64,000 nt of DNA from Ceratothoa steindachneri (Eukaryota > Arthropoda > Malacostraca > Isopoda > Cymothoidae), in NCBI GenBank assembly GCA_963969495.1, contig OZ018338.1, positions 47,974,780-48,038,779 on the forward strand. The letters are read 5' to 3'. Below, one piece after another: positions 22,081-33,362 of the stretch (the first letter of the stretch is position 1; each line of letters starts with the position of its first letter). The notes beneath the pieces are model-generated. The model saw nothing but the letters and a program-made list of their open reading frames with translations. It made no database searches and was not told where the DNA came from. Both the position numbers and the translations under genes were made by a program.

Positions 22081-22479
22081 AAATTATTAACATTTTTTAG
22101 CATATCACCGACGATATTATCTGCTTTAACTGAAACCCCATTTTTAAGACCTCTCACAGTAATAACAAACTTTCCCTACTTATTGCTTGCATACCCAGAT
22201 ACAACACGATGTTTAACCTTCAAAGCAAATCATATTCCCATTAGCATCATCCTACATAACCAAGTTATGACTTGCGTACCTATAAAATTTATCTTACTTG
22301 GCGATAATTTTTAAATAAGGATAGCTATAGGGCCAAAGGTCGAGATGTTAGTTTATAGATAAAAAACAAACTGGTCGTTATAAAGAAAGATCAATATAGA
22401 TATTCCATTTTAGAAAAGGTAATAAAATACATTTTGTCATGGTTTATATGCCACCAAGGTAAACGGAAGAGTAGAATAT
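22081..22479. other. Unassigned AT-rich region
   Basis: Between two LINE remnants; the right part may belong to the CR1-like copy that follows. Confidence 0.35.
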
Positions 22480-23750
22480 TATTTTTTTTGCAACGATTTC
22501 GGATTTAATTAGACACCAAATAACGGTTATATGCAGTGACTTCAATTATGCCGAGCGAATATTTTCTGCATGAAAAGGTGGACAATGCAGGAAATCCACT
22601 TCTAGAATTTATCAATGGTAACTTCTTATAAAAAAGGAGACGAACCGACACGCGAACAGAATATCCTAGACTTAATTTTGACAAATGAACAGAAATTCGT
22701 AGAAAGTATACACATTAGCGAAACACTTAGGAATAACGATCACAATAATAATTCGATTCAATCAAAATATCCACCAAAAATGTTCACGAGACCTCACATC
22801 TCGTCCGAAACTTCAAATCTTGTAATTTTCATATTTTTGCTCTCGCTTAAAACTTTTAATCGGGATGAAATTTTAAATGTAGAAAAAGCCTGGGAAATGT
22901 ATATTAATTTTTAGTGTTCATTTTGCACTATAAATAAAAAATAGTGCACTAAAAAAACTAGAGGTTTTAATATATCAAACCAGGTGCCGTGGATAAATAG
23001 TGAGATTATAAAGTCTATAAGGCAACCTAACCGAGAATATCAAATTTCGAAAACCAGCATTAGTGCCGAGAATAGAAACCAATACCTCTATTAATTACCA
23101 TCGCCTTGTCAAACGCAAAATAACAACAGACAAAAGAAACTCGTGCCGTTATCAAAACATGAACCAAAGTGATTTTATAGATCCGTAAATAATCGTAAGA
23201 CAAAGAGAGAGTGAATCGGGCCTCATCAGGATGCTGTGAGTGGTTGTAGCGACGAACGGATGGAGTGCTAAAACATTAAATGAACATTTTAAAAATGTCT
23301 TTACCGTTGAAGGTACAAATAACTTACCTATATCACTACTCTTTCAAAACTTAACATAACCGAAAATGAAATTAGTTATATATTAAGAAAATAAAAAATT
23401 CCAAAGCTTTGGGTTTTCTAATCAAATCTACCCGATCCACCTCAAAAGAATTATGAAGCGAATTGCTCAAACACTACATTATTTCTCTCTAATATAAAAC
23501 GCTTGTAAGATGCATATGAAGAATTTAGTGCAATTCTGTTCTCCTCAAATACAAAAGGAAATTTTAATATTGGAATGCCTCCAACGTAGAGCGACGAAAT
23601 TAATTCCTGAACTTAAAAATAGATAGCACGGTGAAAGACTGAGGCATCTTAGTTACTTTGACTGAAAGACCAGCATCTGCACAACAAACTTATTGGTCTT
23701 TAATTTAATTACACAAATATTTTCTAATAAATTCTTGGTGTTGTTTATAG
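22480..23750 (+). pseudogene. CR1-like LINE remnant, copy 2
   Basis: Plus strand. The endonuclease end reads VCSDFNYAERI, DNAGNPLLEFIN and TREQNILDLILTNEQKFV (compare GDFN.p.i.W, pTR...LDLilt). The final part reads VQFCSPQIQKEILILECLQR then RATKLIPELKN and ERLRHLSYFD, the standard C-terminus of CR1-type polymerases. The RT centre (about 22900-23480) is decayed beyond motif recognition. Same family as copies 1 and 3. Confidence 0.75.
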
Positions 23751-23794
23751 CTTCCGGGGAGCAGATGGAATCTCTGCTCCCTCCGACCACTTGA

Positions 23795-24075
23795 TGAATT
23801 AAGGTAGAAACCCTTTGATCCTACACCCTGTGGGGTAGGCCCCCGTTAACGTTACCAGGTTGCTCAGGAACGAGGCTGTTGCATGTTGTGGGGATTTTAT
23901 AGCAGCCCCCTGTGATAACGGTTCATGCAACAGCTTCGAAGTGGAAGTTTTATTGCAACTTAACCTCGCATAGAATAGATCCAAGTAGGGTTGTTCCACT
24001 ACAGGATTGCATCCAGGTGGGGTGGTCATGTCATATCCACTGGAGAATGACTGACCACTCTACATACACTATGTA
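23795..24075 (-). repeat. Dispersed repeat R2, copy 2
   Basis: Reverse complement of the R2 pattern: on the minus strand GTAGAGTGGTCAGTCATT, CACCTGGATGCAATCCTG, GAGGTTAAG, GTTGCATGAACCG and GTGTAGGATCAAAGG follow in the same order as in copy 1, with a single unit in place of the 33 bp array. Confidence 0.8.
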
Positions 24076-24756
24076 TGCTTAGCCTTCAGGGTGGGCAGAA
24101 TTAAAAAAAAAAAAATTCTATTAACAAGACCACCTAATTGGAATGCCTTGCCTATGGATGTCACCGAAAGCATTACAGTAAATAAGAAAAGAATCGATAA
24201 ATACTACATTAAAATGTGACCTTCCAGCACAAAGAGTTGTAAAATTAATTCTTTATCCCTATCCTCTCCTCCATTTTCGTGTCCTTCACCTCTGACCTCT
24301 ACCCTTTCTCTTTCTTTTTTTGGAACTAGGATCAAGTGGATCTTAAGGACTTTGGTGGTTCGTAACTCATAATAAACAGTACCGTGCCATTCATACTCTC
24401 AATGTTAACACAACCATTCTTCTTGTGGTTTCTCCTTTTTTTTACTTCCTTTCAGAATAATCCTCTTTCACCTTCCTTCAAATAATTCATTTATTTCTTC
24501 CTTACTCTAATCAATCACTCTTTTCGCCAAGAATTAACAATCGACATCTCCCTGCTCTGCTCATCTGCACTATTAAGTATATGCAACTCTGCCTACAAAA
24601 CCTGCATCTACAGGAATGCTTTCATAACAACACCTCTTCTCCTCTGACTCAGCAGCGTTTCACTTTCGATTCTTTCATCCTTTTCACCTTCCTCACTTTT
24701 ATCAACACACCAATCAATTTAACATTACAGATTGCATGCGTGTTTTCAAATACCCC
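24076..24756. other. Unassigned region
   Basis: Pyrimidine-rich in its second half; 24120-24240 could be residual CR1-like sequence, but nothing is firm. Confidence 0.35.
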
Positions 24757-26352
24757 TGTAGGGGAATCGTCACTCCTCCGTTCTCTCTCAGTGGAGACAC
24801 AGGACGGTAACCGCAAAGACATCCGGGCCCGGCACCGTGGGTCAAACTCGTAACCACAGCGCCTCGCCACTCGTCGCTATGAAAAGCCGAAAGGTTGAAA
24901 ACTGCAAGATCTCCCCTACGAGAGTATATTCAATTTCACCTCAAATAAGAAATTGGAGACGCGTTTCTCTCAAGCTCGAAGACCAGCGTGAGCCGAGGTA
25001 AGACTTGGTGAGAAAAACCGTTGGAATAAGAACCCTTCTGAACCCGTCCACAAGCCTCCCCCCTCCTACCCCTACCCTAGTGGGGTGACGAGGTATAAAT
25101 AACAAAGACTTGGGAAAAACGAGGTAGAATACGTGAGTCCCCAGGCTACGAAGTCCCCGGATTGAGGCTGGGCTACCAAAACTGGACAGGTAGAATACGT
25201 GAGTCGCCAGACTACGAAGTTCCCTGCAAGAGAGGCAGGGCTGCCAAGGGGGCTAAGAAGCAGCTCATCCTCGAGCTAGTCCCTGGTTATCAAACCGTTT
25301 GAACTTGTTCAAGTTCAATTTACTTTCGTTAGAGAGACTCCTCATATCCTGGTGCATCGTAAAGCCCAGGGATATTCCTCGACCTTGAGGAATTACGAAA
25401 AAACAAGGAAAAAGGCTCTCCATCGAGCCCGTTACCCGGTGGCCACACCAAACTCATAAGTTAACTTGGTTGAGGAACCAAGTTTAACTTATTCTCGTCA
25501 GAGAACCCCCCTCCCTTTCTCTCCTGGTGTATACCAAAACACCGAGATAGGCCTCGCCCTTGAGGAAGACTGGAACTAAGAAGAAGCTCATCCTCGAGCT
25601 AGTTCAGGGTTACCAAACCGACCTTTAAGTTAACTTGTTCAAGTTCAATTTATTCTCGTCAGAGAAACCCCCCTTCTCTATCCTCGCCCTTGAAGAAGAC
25701 CCCCCCCCCCGAGTACACTCCCTCCAGCACTGCCCGGAATCAAGGTATTCAAGCCTTAGCGCATCGCTAGACAGTGCGAATTACTCCTCAGAGTAATCCG
25801 AAGAGGAGAAAGGAACCTTCTTTCACTATCCCGTGGTGAAATCCCTTCCTGCCGAAAGCGTGTGAACCCCAGCTGCCACACTCTCCAAAGTCAGTTGTGG
25901 CTTTCAAGTTATTCGTCCGCGCCATCCATCTGGCCGGTCGGCACGCGCCTTGGAGACAATAACATTCCCGAGGTAAAATGCTCATTGAGTTCAAGGTCAG
26001 ACGCAAACCCGTTCCAAGGGGTATCCACAAAAGTTGTTGCGGCCAGTAAAGGCTGTTAGCATTTTTTTTTTAATTGAAGTGAACATCGAATTAGCCAATA
26101 TTAGAGGGTCAAGTTATTGAAGTAATTTTTGTGTATTTTAAAATTCGGAGTATTTCTGTGGTTCATGTTTTGTGTTTGAGTAGTAAATTGTTAAATTTAA
26201 AATATCAGTTTATTTTAGGAATTCCTGTGTGTTTCCTTCTTATCCTTACGTGTTGAAGCGGCTCTTCCTTAAAAACAACAAAATTAGCACTCTTAGATCA
26301 AAGCCTACTTCATCAAAGAAGTTTTTCACGTTCCACAAGGTATACCACGACA
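24757..26352 (+). mobile_element. LTR of a Ty3/gypsy-type retrotransposon, copy 1
   Basis: About 1.6 kb homologous to 41045-42513. Both begin TGTA.GG.AATCG, share GGAGAAAGGAAC, AACTTGGGAAAAACGAGGTA and AATACGTGAGTC in order, contain a TATAAATA/TATATATA box about 340 bases in, and end in ACGACA a few bases before a TGGTGTCAG primer-binding site. TG...CA termini plus the primer-binding site identify an LTR. Internal shared blocks (CTCATCCTCGAGCTAGTTC, TTAAGTTAACTTG) recur three times within each copy. Confidence 0.8.
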
Positions 26353-26356
26353 AAAG

Positions 26357-26375
26357 TGGTGTCAGATGTGAAGTG
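26357..26375 (+). other. Retrotransposon primer-binding site
   Basis: TGGTGTCAGATGTGAAGTG, four bases after the LTR end. It begins with TGG as expected for pairing with a tRNA 3' end. The internal region of the element is not recognisable beyond it. Confidence 0.65.
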
Positions 26376-26552
26376 ATCAAAAGAGGTATTATACGACAAC
26401 TCCCATACGCGTAACTCTCACATCAAACACATCCTGTACCATATTCTTTCTCACAAGGGTCAGGATTATTTATATTTTTATATTGTCACTCTCTTTTTTA
26501 CCCAGACCATGAATGAGGAAGAAAAACACCACTGTACGCAGTGATGGTTTGC
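26376..26552. other. No gene recognised
   Basis: Short unassigned flank. Confidence 0.35.
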
Positions 26553-26817
26553 GGTTACCATAGTAACGAGTACCTACCTTCACGCTGCATCGGGCACGCC
26601 TGGGGGGCGCTCTTCATCCACGGGTGGGTGAAAACGCTCCCGTGTACTGCGACAACAAAAGTGAAGGTTAAAATACCCAATTGGTACAGTCCTTTATAGA
26701 GCTGTAAGATTGGTCTATTGGATACAGTCAGTCGCTTGGCGTGGGTGAAGAGCGCCCCCCCTCCCCCCCAGGCGTGCCGATGTAGTGTGATGGCGGCTAC
26801 TCATTGTTATGGTAACC
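26553..26817. repeat. Inverted repeat, 74-77 bp arms, 114 bp spacer
   Basis: The left arm 26553-26626 starts GGTTACCATAGTAACGAG and contains GGGCACGCCTGGGGGGCGCT; the right arm 26741-26817 contains AGAGCGCCCCC, CAGGCGTGCC and ends TTATGGTAACC. The arms pair with about 80 percent identity and one 7 base indel in the G/C run. It could be a small foldback transposon or a duplicated segment. Confidence 0.85.
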
Positions 26818-27945
26818 CCATAGCGGCATACCATGATTCCTTGTGCTTGAAAGAACGTGTTTGTCACACTCAAGTTTCTCGCAGCACAGAAACCCACCAC
26901 TCACTCTCCAGTTAGTCGACGCCAATCCTTCCTCGACGCAGGAGGATCCCCAGTTATTTCCTCTATCATTTTGTCACTTCATTCATATTTTATACAACTA
27001 TCACGCAACACCCATTCTCGAGTTACTCAACCCCTCTCTCGAATTCCTTCCAGAACCTCTATTTCTACCATTAGAGGGACCATTACACTGCAACCAAACA
27101 CATTTCCACCCCCTTGCAAAGCTTAACCTCCTCCATGAAATTGTCAATATCACAGATTCATAACCAACACTTGACACTCATTCAAAAGCACGGTCACACC
27201 CTCTTTAACTCAAGCCCCGCAAGGGGGTGTCAGGTACAGCATGAGCAACCCTGCTGCAGTTGACATCTGGAGGATTGCGTGCTCTCCTGCTACCAACCCC
27301 CGCAGGTGGATCGGCGGTGACACATCTCCCCACATTTTTCTTTCTCCACCTTCACAACTTTGTTAGCATATCTTTTGTTACAAAACATACTCGTATTCTG
27401 GCAGAGATTCCCTCTTTAGTTTTCGCTTAGTTTTAATTAACTCCAACTCTTCATTCCCTTCCATGTTTGTTTTACAAGGTGCAAGCCTCTGCGATATCCA
27501 TGCTTTAAACACAACGCCCACAAGAGGGCGGGAACTTTATTATTGGCTTACATGCTGCAGATTGAGAGCCCTTCCAGCCCCACTACCAGTAGAAAGATCT
27601 GTGGTTATATATCTCTCACACATTTTCATTGCTTCTATCTTCATCACTTTCTTAACAGATACACTCGTTGGTTCGCGCTTTAAATGAATAATAAACATGT
27701 ACTACCTCGCCTCTCTTTCCCTCATCATCATATGGCCATCACATTCCACATGTGATAGACACATTAATAATGAGTTTAGGAGGGCAGCAACAACCCCACC
27801 CAATACCGCTTTGTGTATCGCACTTGCAGGAACAATAAAACTTTCAGGTGCCACAGGGTACCCATCCATACCCACATGATGATCGACTGCTGCCAAGCTG
27901 AAACAAGCTATAACATTTACTAAAAAATGGGCAACAATAATCCAC
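26818..27945 (-). mobile_element. LINE-family debris and dispersed repeat
   Basis: 27045-27160 is homologous to 15360-15500 (non-RT part of the RGVRQGCVMSP-type LINE). The segment 27215-27290 (AAGGGGGTGTCAGGTAC, AACCCTGCTGCAGTTGACAT, CTGGAGGATTGCGT) is homologous to 51695-51770, a separate dispersed word. No frame is supported. Confidence 0.45.
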
Positions 27946-28455
27946 TTTTGACTCACCATTGTCGCCAACTCGTGAAAACTCGCAAGTCTCTTTTTCTCAT
28001 TTGAGTCGACAAAGTCTCTCTCCAACTCGTGAAAACTAGCGATGCTCTTTCCCATTTGAGTCGTCATTATCAACACCCCTTAAGACTTGCGAGGCTATTT
28101 TCTCCTTTAAGTCGTCATTGCCCTAGATTTGTGGAATTCCAAGGCCACATTTCACTTTGAGTCATCATTGTTTCCGACTCGAGAAGACTCGTGAGATTTT
28201 TTTTCTCATTTAAGTCACCATTGTTTCCAATTCGTGAAATTTCGCGAGTCTCATTTCCCATATGAGTCACTAATGTCCCCAATTAGTGAATAGTTGTGTT
28301 TCGAATTTCTCTCTTTGAGTCGCCATTGCCCCGACTCGCGAAGACTCCCGAGTTTCTGTTCCCCGTTGAGTCGCCTTTTTCCCCAACTCGTGAAGCCTCG
28401 CAAGTCTCTTTTTCCTTTTGAGTCACCATTGTCCCCGACTCGTGAAGCTACCCTG
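27946..28455. repeat. About ten-copy minisatellite, 48-55 bp unit
   Basis: Units have the plan TGAGTCGCCATTGTCCCCGA then CTCGTGAAGACTCGCAAGTC and TCTTTTTCTCATT. Successive starts lie near 27946, 28001, 28055, 28110, 28158, 28210, 28261, 28314, 28366 and 28419. Units differ by 10-35 percent, so the array is old. It is not a CRISPR: there are no conserved repeats separated by unrelated spacers. Confidence 0.85.
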
Positions 28456-31400
28456 CTTGTCTCTAGCACTCTAAGCTTCACCACTTTTTTACATATCTCT
28501 CCATTGAAACTTTTGGAAGAAACCCTTCTCGTTGGTTTCACTTTTTATTTTAAAATTATAATAAAAACAATTAATAATCTTATTTGTCAGCCTCTTCTTT
28601 GCATCAGGCCAACATAATCAGCACTGATTTTAAGTGATGTTCGAGGGGTAAGTATTTGCCGGAATTTAACATTTACTCATCATACAACTTGGATTAAACA
28701 AAGTATTTTAGGTTGGAAAGAAGTAACACTAAAGTCAGATTTCACTATTGTCCTTATAAAGTTTTCCTGTCCACCATCTTGCTATTCTGATCGTTATATT
28801 CTATTTATTACATAAAGTTCCCCGTGCTTTGTAAATTTCATTAACCTGCGTTAAATAAAAGTAAGTAAATTTGCATTTCTAATAGTGTGTTATAAACTTT
28901 TGCGGCCCTCTGCCACTGCATATAGGTTATATTCTAATATGTAGAAAATATCATAGTCATAGGAAAACAATAAAGTTCACCTTAACTATAAGAAATCGAT
29001 GATTAATATTTCATTGCCATTTCCTTATTTACGATCACAGTAGCCATTTTTCCGAGGATTTACTCAAAAAGTTTTTCAAATGTTTGGAACTTAATTTTTG
29101 CCAAGGCTGTTTATACCAAAATTTAGTTGGAGGCCATATGTGACTTAGCTCGGTTCTTTATGTTCCGAATATTTCCAATCAGATTATCGTCAGGGGGCAG
29201 AAGGGGTGACTTGAATTCGAAACGTTCGGCCGATCTTTTTAACTTGGCACCTTCGGTTCTGCAAGATTTTCAAGGACTGGTGGGTTTTCAAAGTGGCAAC
29301 TAAATGGTAGATCCAACCCCGGCAGTAGGCATGCATCCGTGTCATTGCTATCCCTCCGTTGTGCTTCGTGGTTTACGCATGCAATAGGGTGGGTGGGGGG
29401 TGGGGAGGATGCCCCTCTCTCTTACTCTGAAAATATAGGTTACTACGTTAACTTTTGATTCGATGGACTACAGAACACAACTCCAAACTTCCATAATGGC
29501 GACACTTGTGTTCTTTAGCAAAGGCTAGACGTTTGGTGCGATCGGCCAAACAAAAGAATGACTTCTTTACTGCTTCATTTGCTCTTCAAACTTTTTATTA
29601 GGACTGTCACTTACGTGATCAAATAGTTTTCCTCCCATAGCTCATTCACGACTTTATAAGTTGTTTTGAAATAGCGCCACACTAAGGTAATTTTTAAACC
29701 CAGGAACTCTCGAGGAACGGCACGCACCACTGGTCGCAATGACTGCAGTTCTGTACCCTTCCGGTCCCAAAGCGTGCTAGAGGAACTGCTGTTACACATC
29801 TTCCAGTATTTTCGCTTCTTTTACCTTCACTGTTTTCCATACCTAACCTTCCTTTACTAACTTTCTGAGTAATACACTTGTCTTTGAATTTATAACCCGA
29901 CAAGGACTCAGCGAGCATGCGCGAGCGAATTCTGGCGCCACAATTGCGCCAAACAAGGCATCTCGTTTGCCTTCTCTGATTTGTGAACGGAGATATAGCT
30001 TTCCGAAACCATGGGTGGAAAAAAAAGAAAAAAGACAATTGAGAATAACAAAGGCGTAAACAAAGCAACGAGATAAAATATTCACACATTAAAAAACTGT
30101 AAACAAATTGGTAAAAAAGCACAAATACTCAAAGTAAGAATTTGGCCTCACAAATGGGGTTGAATTGGTATTTCCCCATTCTTATATTCCCCTATTCTCC
30201 CGTTTTATCCTAGTATTGAGCTTACCCTATTTTTATTTCTCAATGATCCCGTGAGTTTCTCCCGTAAAGAGATCAATAAAATAACTGATACTTCCGTTTA
30301 TATTTCCAATGATCTTTTAGGTCGCTATAAATACGCTCGTTTCTTGACACATTCTTGGGATGCCGCTGTTCCGAGAATGGCGTAAATGTAGCACGGTCGC
30401 TCTTTCGGAGAGACGTTTATGGCTTCCATGGCTCCACACCGGAGATACCTTGTCATATCTTTGGAGATGTTTATTACTGTGATATGTTTGTATGTTTATG
30501 GGGGTAAGGGAGGCGATAAAGGGCCGACTGTAATTTTAGGCCTCGGTGCCACTTGGTGGGTTGGGGGGAGTGGCCTATCTGAGATTTATTTGACAGCGAA
30601 GTTTATAAGCGCGAACGAAAATTATATATAATTATTATTATCACTTTTAAAAGGATTGCGGGACGTCGATCATCAACGCCGATAGAGTACCCCTCTTCCC
30701 TTTATGCCCTATTAAAGACAAAGAGAATCTATCATTTTCACGCCCTTGGCGAGGAAAATGCGCTTGGGCGTCTGGTCCAGTGAAGCTTCATCCCGATGCA
30801 AAAGCTCCCAAGCTCGCCCCCTCACAAGTCCCCTCCATACCAATACATTGCCCACTTCTCCCTCTGCCAATTCCTTTTCTCTCATCTTTAAATCCATCTT
30901 TTATGCCTCTTCTCAACACTTTGCCCATTACACGTCGATTCCATCTCGAAACATGTATTCCCCATGCCCATTGGTTCCTTCAGCTATCCCACTTACACCC
31001 ATTATCCCTCAACATTTGCGATTTCCACTGTAGATAGAGGGGTGTAGGAAAAGGGGGTGGTGAAGAAATAAATAACAAAAGTAGCGTAAGGCTTCCTACG
31101 TCGCTGGATCTTCGTTGGCCAGCGGTGTATCGAATGCGCCATCCGGAATCTAAAGAGACTCATTCAAGCCAAGCTTTAAAACCGCCCACTATACCATCAT
31201 TCTCACTCTCACTCATTCATTCTTCCACAACACTCTATCAGTACTAAACACCATCGGTGACACCAGAATACTGTCGTACAACACCTAAGTCCTTAGTATT
31301 AAGTAACGCTATTATCGCCCTTGAAACCTTTGTAGTGGTAACTCCATTCTATTCTGCTTCCTTCACAACATACATTAGGTGTTTCAACTACAGTACTTGC

Positions 31401-31600
31401 TCACGCACATACCGCGCGCAGACTTTAATATCACATCTCACCTAATCTGCACCATCTTGCATCTATTTTCAACAGTCTCCTCGCATAAGCCATACAAAAA
31501 AAAGATTTCAAAGTATATCTTCAAATCACTTTTACTCAACGTCTAAAACGCAGTCGTCCCATAGACATCGACCAACCTTCCCCATTCTTCGTAAATTGAA
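28456..31600. other. Long unassigned region
   Basis: I find no protein motif, RNA gene or repeat with another copy in the window. Several 60-140 codon frames exist (for example 29694-30122 minus, 30746-31033 plus) but lack family features and supporting context. The part 29700-30000 is more GC-rich than its surroundings. Confidence 0.4.
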
Positions 31601-31820
31601 AAAAGCTGAGTACCTTAGTAGAGTACCTTAGTAGAGAGTAAGTGTGCGCGTAGTGTCCTAACCTCCTGATCCGGTAAAGGAGGAAACCGTTGAGGCAAGA
31701 CTCGGCAAAACGCCAAAGATCGCTCAATCTCGTCGGCCACGGAGTGGTGTTCTCACCCCCCCCCCCCGAGAAGAAAGTGAGACTCACTAGGGGAAAGGGC
31801 AGCATTGCCCGAAGGGGGAC
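31601..31820 (+). other. Probable 5' leader of the ORF1 element
   Basis: GC-richer sequence directly before the 513-codon frame, with a run of about 12 C at 31757-31768 and GGAAAGGGCAGCATTGCCCG shortly before the ATG. Its start is not defined. Confidence 0.4.
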
Positions 31821-33362
31821 ATGGGTCTCCCCGCCCCCCAGGACACCAAACGGATCCCCCTCCGTCTAATTGCGGGGAAACCAAAACCAACACGGGAAAC
31901 AGTATTCAAAACGGTAATCGGTAAAATTAACATCGAACTCACTCGTCTCATCGAAACCCCAAATGGGTGGGCGGCAGTCTGCTGGAAGAACAAGGATGTA
32001 GAAACCCTTGTTTCAGACCAGGCCAGACAACCCCTTCGCGAGATAGGGCTCGAAGTGGTAGTCCCTTACGAGCTGCTCGTGAAGATTGCCGTCATCCTCA
32101 AAAGAATTGACCCCTACTTCTTTGAGAATACGACCGAAGACATCCAAGCCGAACTAAATGAAAAACAGACATGGGCAAATGTAGAGAGGGTAGATAAAAT
32201 CGGCAAATCCCTCATCAAAGTAACCTTCGCTACCATCGGGATGGCTCAGAGAGCGCTAAGGGAAGGCCTTCTGGGCTTCTACCTTCGCGTCGCCCCAGAG
32301 CAGATAGAGGCAGAAGAATATATCTTCATTGAAAACTGCCAAATCTGCCTGGCCATCGAGAGCCACCCGACAAGAAACTGCCCCACCAACATCCAAATCT
32401 GCGCGACATGCTCCAGAACCGGTCACGGATGGAGAGATTGCCGGGAAGAGAAGCCAAAATGTGCAAATTGCGGAGGAGAGCATAGGGCTTTGGCCATGAA
32501 ATGCCCTCTACGCAAGGAAGCACTAAAAAACAAAAGGCTGAAGCTCAGACTGCAAAGGGAGGAAAAGTCAAAGGCAACATATGCCACCGCGACTTCTACT
32601 CCTGGAAACGCCACTACTTCGACGGACAAAGCGCCCCCGAAATTAATCCTGCCGGCCGAGAGCAAGGAGATTATGACGATGGTCATAGTCGCCCACCTGG
32701 CAAATCTTGCTCGCCCTGGCAGTTTTTCGGAGGAACTAAACGCTATGTTAAAGAACAACGGCGTTAAGAAAAAGCTATGGTTCCCCCCGAACCCACCTTT
32801 CAAGGACGTGCTGAACATCGAATTCATAGATGTAGATGTAACGCAGCAAAAAGCCCCCGAAGAATTAAAAAATAATGAAGAACCAACCAGCAACCGTGAA
32901 GAGGATGGGAAACAAGAAGGAACAAAACAAGCAACCGCGCAAGAGAAAAGCACCCCGAAGGAAAAGAGAACGCGAAAGAAAAAGAACAGCAAACCTCCTA
33001 AACAAGTGGAAGAGGAAAGTATGGATGGAGAATCTGAGGATGACGATTCTTACCCCGCAGTTCCCCTGACAGAAAAAGTCAACGTCCTGGAAAAGGGACG
33101 TTTTTTCGACGGGGAAGAACTAAAAATAAAAGTTTTCGGGACTACTGGATGTAGACCCGAAAAAAAAAATCAAACGCAACTGGTAAAGGGCATTAGGAGT
33201 GGCGACTTCAAGTGGACCTTTGAGGGACCCTGGTCTCCAAAGGAAATGGAGAGCCTCCTATGCAGCGGCACCATGTATATCCCGGGATCAAGTTGTCACA
33301 CAGTGAACACATCAACTTTCGAGAACATAAAGTGCGGCATGAAGACCTCGTCGATAAACTAA
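31821..33362 (+). CDS. LINE ORF1 (gag-like nucleic-acid-binding protein), 513 aa, intact
   Basis: The only long uninterrupted frame in the window. Residues about 172-230 hold three CCHC zinc knuckles: CQICLAIESHPTRNC, CATCSRTGHGWRDC and CANCGGEHRALAMKC. The spacings are CX2CX5HX4C, CX2CX4HX4C and CX2CX3HX6C. The preceding part (KVTFATIGMAQRAL, LLGFYLRVAPEQIE) and the later VIVAHLANLARPGSFSEELN and LWFPPNPPFKDVLN match ORF1 proteins of I/Nimb-like LINEs that I know from decapod crustaceans. Residues about 350-415 are charged and low-complexity. Such proteins package element RNA with the RT. The ATG at 31821 is the first in frame. The normal partner, an endonuclease-RT ORF2, is absent downstream. 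Confidence 0.85.
   Translation: MGLPAPQDTKRIPLRLIAGKPKPTRETVFKTVIGKINIELTRLIETPNGWAAVCWKNKDVETLVSDQARQPLREIGLEVVVPYELLVKIAVILKRIDPYFFENTTEDIQAELNEKQTWANVERVDKIGKSLIKVTFATIGMAQRALREGLLGFYLRVAPEQIEAEEYIFIENCQICLAIESHPTRNCPTNIQICATCSRTGHGWRDCREEKPKCANCGGEHRALAMKCPLRKEALKNKRLKLRLQREEKSKATYATATSTPGNATTSTDKAPPKLILPAESKEIMTMVIVAHLANLARPGSFSEELNAMLKNNGVKKKLWFPPNPPFKDVLNIEFIDVDVTQQKAPEELKNNEEPTSNREEDGKQEGTKQATAQEKSTPKEKRTRKKKNSKPPKQVEEESMDGESEDDDSYPAVPLTEKVNVLEKGRFFDGEELKIKVFGTTGCRPEKKNQTQLVKGIRSGDFKWTFEGPWSPKEMESLLCSGTMYIPGSSCHTVNTSTFENIKCGMKTSSIN

Noticed and set aside
27946..28455. CRISPR-like array
   Set aside because: Units are contiguous and diverged with no unique spacers, and the genome is eukaryotic; it is a minisatellite.
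29694..30122. 142-codon minus-strand frame as a host gene
   Set aside because: No motif, low-complexity FFFF run, competing overlapping frame and no splice or promoter support.
32423..32992. 189-codon minus-strand frame opposite the ORF1 gene
   Set aside because: Shadow of the plus-strand gag-like gene, whose CCHC motifs are clear; the minus frame has no family features.
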